From Chlamydiia bacterium (GTDB lineage Bacteria > Chlamydiota > Chlamydiia > Chlamydiales > FEN-1388): 7,310 bases of DNA. Below are positions 1 to 5,064 of the stretch, one piece after another (positions within the stretch are counted from its first letter, which is position 1; each line of letters opens with the position of its first letter). The notes below the pieces were generated by a model. The model made no database searches and was not told the DNA's origin. It saw nothing but the letters and a program-made list of their open reading frames with translations. The position numbers and the translations under genes are program-made. The stretch lies in contig JAQGPK010000161.1 of assembly GCA_028293095.1 (NCBI GenBank), positions 1 through 7,310 on the forward strand. Direction: 5' to 3'.

Positions 1-2
1 CT

Positions 3-941
3 CTTGGTACAAATTCTGTTCAGATTGTAAGCATTCTTGTGAATAGAGAAGACTCTTTACAGAATGTATTGACTCCTACTTTGGAATCTAGAGCTCAATC
101 TACAGCAGATGGTGGAATACCTGAAAGAGTTCATCAAGCGGGAGTGATTCGGTTGCAACAAGAGGCGCATCCTTCATCTTTGCAACCGCAACCAAGTGAT
201 CCTCTTTCTCCTCCTCCATTAACCCGGATTGGTGGAGCAGACTATAGGTTGGGGCGTAGAGCACCAGTATTTGACCTAAATCGGGCAGAAAGAACTAGTG
301 ATTTTCCCATTATGGGATATGCTAGCATGCGTATAAACCGCGTCGTTGCAAGGCGAACTTTAAGCAATGAGATGACTGAGCCTCGCGCTGCTTGTACTCG
401 TCAATTTGCTGAAGTGATGAAAGTTGTCAAACAAGAGCTTCTCACGAATGGTATTTATGATGCAGAAACAATTGCGAGCATGATGGGAGATAATCGAGGT
501 GATTCTTATACGGCGATGATTGAGCATTCGATCTTAAAAATGGTCGAGCAAGCAACCTATGATTCAGAGAAAAAAAGCCTTTCCTTTAAAAATGGGGCAG
601 GTGAGATAGTCACCATCAAGTTTGATCCAGATAAAAAAAAACCATCTCTTGCCTCTGTCTATGACGAAATGAAATCAGCTTTTGATACAATTCAAGGTCT
701 TTCAGATATCCAAAAGGAAGTCCTCAAAATAGCGCTCAACAATAAAGCTGAGACTGCAAAGATTACCGATGAGGCGGTGAAAAAAGCGCGTAACGCGATT
801 GCTGGAGCAAAATGTGTGGTCGATCGAGTCTTTATGAACACAAAGGGTTTCGAACAAGTTGTTAACTGGCCTGAAATCTTCGATGATGGGAAGCCTGTAG
901 TAGTAGCAGTAACTCAGCCGGTTTCAGCGATCTCTCTTTAA
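3..941 (+). CDS. Hypothetical protein, probably 5'-truncated by the window edge
   Basis: I do not recognise this protein. The frame is open from base 3 to the TAA at 939-941, giving 312 visible residues. The first possible start is a GTG at 39, but no Shine-Dalgarno-like sequence precedes it (the bases just before are GCATTCTT) and the 12 upstream codons are also open, so the gene probably begins outside the window. Visible residues about 1-110 are polar and low in predicted structure, with a Pro/Ser-rich stretch near 56-72 (PSSLQPQPSDPLSPPP) and an Arg-rich stretch near 80-118. Residues about 130-280 are charged and look mostly helical, with a short strand-like segment (GEIVTIKFDPD). There is no signal peptide or membrane segment in the visible part. 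A disordered N terminus with a helical C-terminal domain fits a secreted or lineage-specific protein, but that is inference. It converges on the HEAT lipoprotein gene and so belongs to a different transcription unit from the rest of the window. Confidence 0.75.
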   Translation, partial: LGTNSVQIVSILVNREDSLQNVLTPTLESRAQSTADGGIPERVHQAGVIRLQQEAHPSSLQPQPSDPLSPPPLTRIGGADYRLGRRAPVFDLNRAERTSDFPIMGYASMRINRVVARRTLSNEMTEPRAACTRQFAEVMKVVKQELLTNGIYDAETIASMMGDNRGDSYTAMIEHSILKMVEQATYDSEKKSLSFKNGAGEIVTIKFDPDKKKPSLASVYDEMKSAFDTIQGLSDIQKEVLKIALNNKAETAKITDEAVKKARNAIAGAKCVVDRVFMNTKGFEQVVNWPEIFDDGKPVVVAVTQPVSAISL

Positions 942-997
942 GTTTTAACAGAACAAATTTTTACTAAGATAAAAAGTGAGAGATGCTTTCGCAGGTA

Positions 998-1024
998 GTC
1001 GGACCTTGCTTAGATGGGTCTGGC
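998..1024 (+). terminator. Weak candidate terminator hairpin in the convergent gap
   Basis: The 150-base gap 942-1091 separates two converging genes and should hold transcription stops for both. The best stem I can find is GTCGGACC (998-1005) with GGTCTGGC (1017-1024): 8 bp including two G-U pairs when read on the plus strand, with an 11-base loop. Only a broken T-rich stretch follows, so it is not a textbook intrinsic terminator. Other small inverted repeats in the gap are TTTTTA/TAAAAA (958-963 and 970-975), AATTTGC/GCAAATT (1037-1043 and 1046-1052) and an imperfect 6-bp stem (1071-1076 with 1084-1089) running into TTTTT at 1089-1093. None is convincing alone, and no gene is visible in the gap. 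Confidence 0.22.
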
Positions 1025-1091
1025 TTGTGATTGTGTAATTTGCTTGCAAATTGCTTAAGTTGTACGCCTGACCCTAGCTAAAATAAGGTTT

Positions 1092-2795
1092 TTACTCGGC
1101 CGCTCGCATCAAGAGACCTGCAAGAAGGTAGCGGTTATGTTTGTTACCACTTTTTATCGCGTTCAAAAGAGCTGTAATGCTCTCTTCTTTATGACTGAGA
1201 GCAAGCGCTTCATAGGCTTCGACAAGTAGTCTTGATCGTTCTTCTAGGGTGAGGGAATAGGGGCTTTTTTCAGATCGAATCTTCCAAGGAAGGATAGGCC
1301 TTGCCTGAATGAGATCATGTGTTTGGTTTTTACTAATCCATTCAAGTAGTTTTTGGGCGTAGGGGCCCTCCTCGTTTAAGCGAAAGAGTGCAAGTGCGGC
1401 GTAGGTGCGGATAAAAGGTGAGCCTAGTCGCTCGCTTTGCTCTTTCAAGAGTGCAATGGCCTTTTCAGAGCGGATATTTTCAAGTAGTCGGACAAGGATG
1501 GGGACAAGGTCATGCTGCTGGTAGTGGAAAATGCATTGAGCTAGATCTAAAAAGTCCTCTTCAGGAAGTTCCATTGCTTGAATCAGCCACTCCTCACGCA
1601 AGCGAAGAGAGAGTTCAAAATAGAAGGGGGCTTGTTTGAGGTTCTGCTGGGCCGATGGAGTGGCTTTATATTGGGAAAGTGCTTTTCCTGGAGAGGAGAG
1701 CTCTTCAAAGACAAGATCATTGCTGCTCTGGATAAAAAGCATCGGGAGCATCTCAAGGCAGCGCCTGTCTTTTTGCATGAGAAGCGTAGTGGTTGCATTA
1801 AGGCGCTCTTGCAAATCTGGGCTTTGCATTTTTTCAAGAAGAAATTGAGTATGATTCTCTGATTTATTGAGGAGCTTATATGCAAAGAGATTTCCACTTT
1901 CTGCCTCTTTTAAAATATACTGCTCGTTTGAGAGATAGAACGCGGCTACCAATGCTGTAAGGTCGTGAGAGGTCATCATTTTTTCTAAAAATGGCTTGGA
2001 ACTTCTCTCTTGGAAACTCCCCAGTGCATTGACGCAAGCCTCTTGGAGTGCGGGTGACAAATCATGCATTTGGCTTTTAATATCTGGTAAGAGGTCATCT
2101 CGCCTCAAAAGTCCAATGGCGCGTATAGCTTCAAGGCGTACCCACGGATTGCTATCACGTACAAGTCTTCGGAGCATCTGAATAGAAGGTGTTGTGCCAT
2201 CAAGTGCAAGGAGCTGAGGAAAGAAGGGACGAAACTCAGGGTCAACTTTTACGTAGAGAGCTTCGATTTGAGGATAGGTTGAGGGGAGCTGTTTTGAGGC
2301 CAGGGCATGAATGGCCTCCAGTCTAATAATCAGATAATCTGAGGTGAGTGCTTTTTCAAGCAGCTTATAGGACTCATCAGTATTATAGCCAGCAAGCAGT
2401 TGAACGGCTGTAAGCTGGAGTTCTGGATAGCTTGACTTGAGTACTTCGGTGAGTAGACTTTGCGCTTGTTCATTTGCGGCAAGGCCGATGCCATAAAGAG
2501 AGAGCTCTACATCGGTTTTATTGGAGCTTTGGATACCCTGCTCTAATAGGGATATAGCTAGTTTTTCAAGGGTCTTGGAATGATAGAGGTAAGGATCTTT
2601 TGCTTTTGCTGCCTGAAGTTCAGAGATAGCCTCTTCAACTTTTCCTTGTTGGAGTTGAAAAAAGAAGGGGAGCGCGGTATCTGATTGTAAATCATGAGGT
2701 GTTGCCTCAGTATAGGTCAGTCGTTCATGCCTTTCATGCATGTGGCTTGATGAGCAGCCTGTCAAAAAAAGAATCAGGAGAGAGGTACGTTTCAT
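1092..2795 (-). CDS. HEAT-repeat lipoprotein
   Basis: A 567-residue protein with a lipoprotein signal. A short basic n-region (MKRT) is followed by a hydrophobic run and the lipobox LTGC, with the acceptor Cys at residue 14, then SSS. This predicts export and lipid anchoring in the envelope. The mature protein is almost entirely helical, with HEAT/PBS-lyase-like units of about 30 residues. The clearest are around 112-137, 143-168 (IIRLEAIHALAS), 205-231 (NPWVRLEAIRAIGLL), 236-262, 445-475 (IRTYAALALFRL) and 538-563. HEAT arrays usually serve as protein-binding scaffolds; I see no catalytic motif. Residues 40-85 may form a TPR-like helical pair. The ATG overlaps the menG stop as ATGA, and no clear Shine-Dalgarno precedes it (ACTCTTCGAAAAAT), so translation is probably coupled to menG. 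Membrane choice (inner or outer) cannot be read with confidence. The architecture is secure; the function is unknown. Confidence 0.88.
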   Translation of the reverse strand: MKRTSLLILFLTGCSSSHMHERHERLTYTEATPHDLQSDTALPFFFQLQQGKVEEAISELQAAKAKDPYLYHSKTLEKLAISLLEQGIQSSNKTDVELSLYGIGLAANEQAQSLLTEVLKSSYPELQLTAVQLLAGYNTDESYKLLEKALTSDYLIIRLEAIHALASKQLPSTYPQIEALYVKVDPEFRPFFPQLLALDGTTPSIQMLRRLVRDSNPWVRLEAIRAIGLLRRDDLLPDIKSQMHDLSPALQEACVNALGSFQERSSKPFLEKMMTSHDLTALVAAFYLSNEQYILKEAESGNLFAYKLLNKSENHTQFLLEKMQSPDLQERLNATTTLLMQKDRRCLEMLPMLFIQSSNDLVFEELSSPGKALSQYKATPSAQQNLKQAPFYFELSLRLREEWLIQAMELPEEDFLDLAQCIFHYQQHDLVPILVRLLENIRSEKAIALLKEQSERLGSPFIRTYAALALFRLNEEGPYAQKLLEWISKNQTHDLIQARPILPWKIRSEKSPYSLTLEERSRLLVEAYEALALSHKEESITALLNAIKSGNKHNRYLLAGLLMRAAE

Positions 2796-3529
2796 ATTTT
2801 TCGAAGAGTTAAAAGTGTTGCAATGCCGCCAAGAAGGGGCTTTATTTCAATATGAGAGAACCCGATTTCCTTGGCGCTCGTAGCAAGTGTATCAGGGCAA
2901 ACAAATGAGTGAATACTTCGTTGTAGATAGTCATAGGCCTCTTTGTCTTTTGTCATCCATTTACCAAGGATGGGCAAAAGAGTTGAAAGGTACATTTTGT
3001 GCATGCGATTGAGCAGGGGCTGTTTTGGTCTTGTAAGCTCGAGAATCAGGCAAGATCCTTGCGGCTTTAATGTACGGTATATTTCTTGCAGACACTTTTG
3101 TGGGTTTTGGACGTTACGTATGCCATAGGCGCAAGAAACTGCATCAAAAAGGGTATTTTCAAAGGGTAACTTCATGGCATCTTCTTCGAAAAAGTGCATT
3201 TTTGCTTGGGCATGAGCGGGGAATTGGAGCGCCTGTTGATGAGCCACTTCGAGCATTTTTTCAGAAAAATCAACGAGATAGATATCTGGAAGTGAGCTTT
3301 TTTGCTTAAGGGCAAGCTTCATTGAGCGAAAAGCGATTTCTCCGGTCCCGCAGCAAAGATCAAGTATTTTCTGTGGTTTTTGAGCGAGTAGCCCTTGTGC
3401 TACTTTTTTGTTCCAGAGGACATGCAGATGAAAAGAGAGAATAGAGTTTGCCAAATCATAGCGCGGAGCTATGCTATTGAAGAGCGTGCGGATTGTTTCT
3501 GGTTGTTCTTTGTTATAAAGATGCTGCAT
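2792..3529 (-). CDS. menG: Demethylmenaquinone (ubiquinone/menaquinone) C-methyltransferase MenG/UbiE
   Basis: This 245-residue class I SAM-dependent methyltransferase carries out the C-methylation that converts demethylmenaquinone to menaquinone (or the equivalent ubiquinone step) at the cytoplasmic membrane face. Visible family marks are FNSIAPRYDLANSILSFH at 18-35 with the invariant Tyr-Asp at 24-25; SAM motif I ILDLCCGTGEIA at 55-66; an acidic residue ending strand 2 (Asp87 in YLVDFSEKML); EEDAMKLPF at 115-123; AYGIRNV at 134-140; and the second UbiE signature region RTLKPQG at 152-158. The length is normal for the family (about 230-250). No ubiquinone or menaquinone genes lie beside it, so substrate cannot be decided from context; MenG is preferred because chlamydiae use menaquinone. 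The start is preceded by AAGAAAGGCC, an unusually close purine-rich site. A TATAAT box and an inverted repeat lie just upstream. The downstream HEAT lipoprotein gene overlaps by 4 bases. Confidence 0.95.
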   Translation of the reverse strand: MQHLYNKEQPETIRTLFNSIAPRYDLANSILSFHLHVLWNKKVAQGLLAQKPQKILDLCCGTGEIAFRSMKLALKQKSSLPDIYLVDFSEKMLEVAHQQALQFPAHAQAKMHFFEEDAMKLPFENTLFDAVSCAYGIRNVQNPQKCLQEIYRTLKPQGSCLILELTRPKQPLLNRMHKMYLSTLLPILGKWMTKDKEAYDYLQRSIHSFVCPDTLATSAKEIGFSHIEIKPLLGGIATLLTLRKI

Positions 3530-3533
3530 GGCC

Positions 3534-3564
3534 TTTCTTGTATTGAGGGGTCTCGTACAAGAAA
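3534..3564 (-). repeat. 9-bp inverted repeat in the menG leader
   Basis: Perfect arms TTTCTTGTA (3534-3542) and TACAAGAAA (3556-3564) flank a 13-base spacer that can itself close with GAG/CTC (3545-3547 with 3552-3554). The menG-proximal arm, read as RNA, includes the AAGAAAGG that would act as ribosome binding site and ends 4 bases before the ATG; the other arm abuts the TATAAT box. It could be a dimer operator or an RNA hairpin hiding the menG start. There is no U-run after it, so a terminator for the upstream gene is less likely. Confidence 0.55.
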
Positions 3565-3570
3565 ATTATA
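3565..3570 (-). promoter_or_regulatory. menG: Candidate -10 box for menG
   Basis: A perfect TATAAT on the minus strand (ATTATA on the plus strand) lies 35 bases before the menG ATG, in the 69-base gap after the coiled-coil gene. Transcription would begin near 3556-3558, giving a leader of about 27-29 bases. No good TTGACA-like -35 sits 16-18 bases upstream (the region reads GGTGCTG), so this could be an activator-dependent or weak promoter, or chance in an AT-rich gap. Confidence 0.4.
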
Positions 3571-3598
3571 AAGCACTGATTCCTTTACAGCACCATTA

Positions 3599-5053
3599 TT
3601 ATTGTAGAATAGTATATTCTTTAAGCAGCTCATACAGTACTTGATCTTGTATAGAACCACTTTCTTTGTCATAGAGAGTTTTTTCAAGATAGAGCTTTTG
3701 ACGCTCATTTATGTCTGCATTGCCATCACCCCAATTTGAAGCCATTTTTTTCAAATGATTCTCTTCTAAAGCTTTTCGCATTTCAGGCTTTTCAAAAAGA
3801 GTTTGCAGCTTATCGATAATGGCTTGAGGTTGATACCAAATATCTCTACAGGCTTTGAAGTAGCGCAGCATGGTTGCATCAATAGTTATAGGCGGGAGTT
3901 TAGAAACAGAAGGTACTCCCAACTCTTTTTCCAAAGCAATTTTTAGACGCTCTTTCTTACTAGCAGCTTCATTTGGAGCAAGGGTTGTAAGCACTTCATT
4001 AATGATGCCGCTGCGTATTTGAGTAAGTACTTCATACACATTGCCTTTAAGGGCGTCGTAGCTTGATTTTTGATCAAAAGAGGTCTTAGTGAGAGTGTAG
4101 GAAGGGCCATTTTTTCGCATTTCTCGACCTAGCTCTTCAAGTTCTTGAATCACTTGAGACATCTCTTCTTGGTACTGCTTTTCCTGACTTTCTGTAGAAG
4201 GGTTTATAATTTCTTTTAACTTTTGCGAGAGTTTGTCTTTTGTTTTGACAACTTCTTCTAGTTTTTGTCGTAGCTCTTTACTGGAGGCTTTCTTTGTATC
4301 TTCTCGCTTATTTTCACTGCGCTTTTGGTTTATGCGGGCTAACTTGCTTGTTAAAGCGAGCTGATATTGGATGAGTTTGTCGAGGTTTTCTTGGGGCAGA
4401 TTATGGATATCATTTTCTGACAATTGGCCTGCGGCAAGTTTTTGCGCAAGAGCTACTTCATTCAATTCAGCAATCGACGGCTTTTGCCACTGTGGCGGAG
4501 TAAAAATAGTTTTAAGTGTCGATATAGCTGCATTTTTAACATGTTCAACAATAGTTTTGGGTGCAGTTTGTACAGGTTTTGATTCATTACTTTCGATCAT
4601 GTGGGTGATTTCACTACAGCTTTCTTGAATGTTTGTCACAAGCTTTGAGATGGTCTTCTCTCTTTGACTAACTTGTTGATCGACCTGTTTTTCAACCTTT
4701 TCAATTGTTGCTTTGAGTGTTTTTTCAGAGGCTATACAGGTAGTGAGTTCACGTTCCAATTCGCGCTGTTCTTGGGGCTTTTCTTTAAAAAAGTGCTCAA
4801 CTTTACTGCCTTTTAAACTTTTGAGTTTTAAAGAATCTTCCTGAAGTTTTGTTTGCAGTTTTGTACTTTGCTGTTGCAGATTACGAAGTGCATCAAATTT
4901 TTCATTGCGTGCACTTTTTTTTAATTGAGCGTTAGCTTCCCATCCACTCCTTTTCTCTCCTCCAAATGTCACTGTGTTGTCTTTAATGTCACCTCGCGTG
5001 AGGTGTTCGTTAGAGCTGGGCTCTGAGGGCTGTGAAGAATTTGTAATGGACAT
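3599..5053 (-). CDS. Coiled-coil protein of unknown function, possible secreted effector
   Basis: A 484-residue, highly charged protein with no recognisable enzyme motif, signal peptide or membrane segment. Residues 1-50 are polar and Ser/Asn/Glu-rich (MSITNSSQPSEPSSNE at the start), a composition like type III secretion leaders. Residues about 50-155 and 220-312 are Lys/Glu/Gln-rich with heptad-like leucine spacing and probably form two long coiled coils, joined by a segment containing a proline-aromatic stretch (TIFTPPQWQKP, 182-192). Residues 325-484 appear to be a more compact helical domain, including RYFKACRDIWYQP (397-409) and NWGDGNADINERQK (440-453), the latter polar and loop-like. 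The start is well supported by AAGGAG five bases before the ATG. It follows the large hydrophobic-hairpin protein by 10 bases and is almost certainly co-transcribed with it, so the two products may act together. Family and function are unknown; other readings are a structural filament-like protein or a large chaperone-like partner. Confidence 0.85.
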   Translation of the reverse strand: MSITNSSQPSEPSSNEHLTRGDIKDNTVTFGGEKRSGWEANAQLKKSARNEKFDALRNLQQQSTKLQTKLQEDSLKLKSLKGSKVEHFFKEKPQEQRELERELTTCIASEKTLKATIEKVEKQVDQQVSQREKTISKLVTNIQESCSEITHMIESNESKPVQTAPKTIVEHVKNAAISTLKTIFTPPQWQKPSIAELNEVALAQKLAAGQLSENDIHNLPQENLDKLIQYQLALTSKLARINQKRSENKREDTKKASSKELRQKLEEVVKTKDKLSQKLKEIINPSTESQEKQYQEEMSQVIQELEELGREMRKNGPSYTLTKTSFDQKSSYDALKGNVYEVLTQIRSGIINEVLTTLAPNEAASKKERLKIALEKELGVPSVSKLPPITIDATMLRYFKACRDIWYQPQAIIDKLQTLFEKPEMRKALEENHLKKMASNWGDGNADINERQKLYLEKTLYDKESGSIQDQVLYELLKEYTILQ

Positions 5054-5058
5054 GGCCG

Positions 5059-5064
5059 CTCCTT
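5059..5064 (-). promoter_or_regulatory. Strong ribosome binding site of the coiled-coil gene
   Basis: AAGGAG lies on the minus strand five bases before the ATG at 5053-5051. Its first base is the last base of the preceding gene's TAA stop (5066-5064). This fixes the start of the coiled-coil protein and implies that terminating ribosomes on the upstream gene can reload directly, a sign of a two-gene operon. Confidence 0.75.

Noticed and set aside
1037..1052. Palindrome AATTTGC-TT-GCAAATT as an intrinsic terminator
   Set aside because: The stem is AT-rich, the loop is only two bases, and no T-run follows on either strand.
1418..2181. Several short open frames on both strands inside the HEAT lipoprotein gene
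   Set aside because: They overlap one another and a well-supported long coding region, lack family features and read as chance frames.
2943..3309. Plus-strand open frames of 61 and 79 codons inside menG
   Set aside because: menG is secure from its SAM-binding and UbiE signature motifs; the antisense frames have no supporting signal.
3606..3620. AT-rich hairpin AGAATA/TATTCT near the end of the coiled-coil gene
   Set aside because: It is short, lies within coding sequence, has a three-base loop and no T-run; likely chance in AT-rich sequence.
3469..3708. A 79-codon minus-strand frame bridging the end of the coiled-coil gene and the start of menG
   Set aside because: It overlaps both real genes in another frame, has no recognisable motif, and covers the likely menG promoter and leader.
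4371..4628. An 85-codon plus-strand frame antisense to the coiled-coil gene
   Set aside because: Its Ser/Cys/hydrophobic composition is what antisense Lys/Glu-rich codons give; there is no ribosome site.
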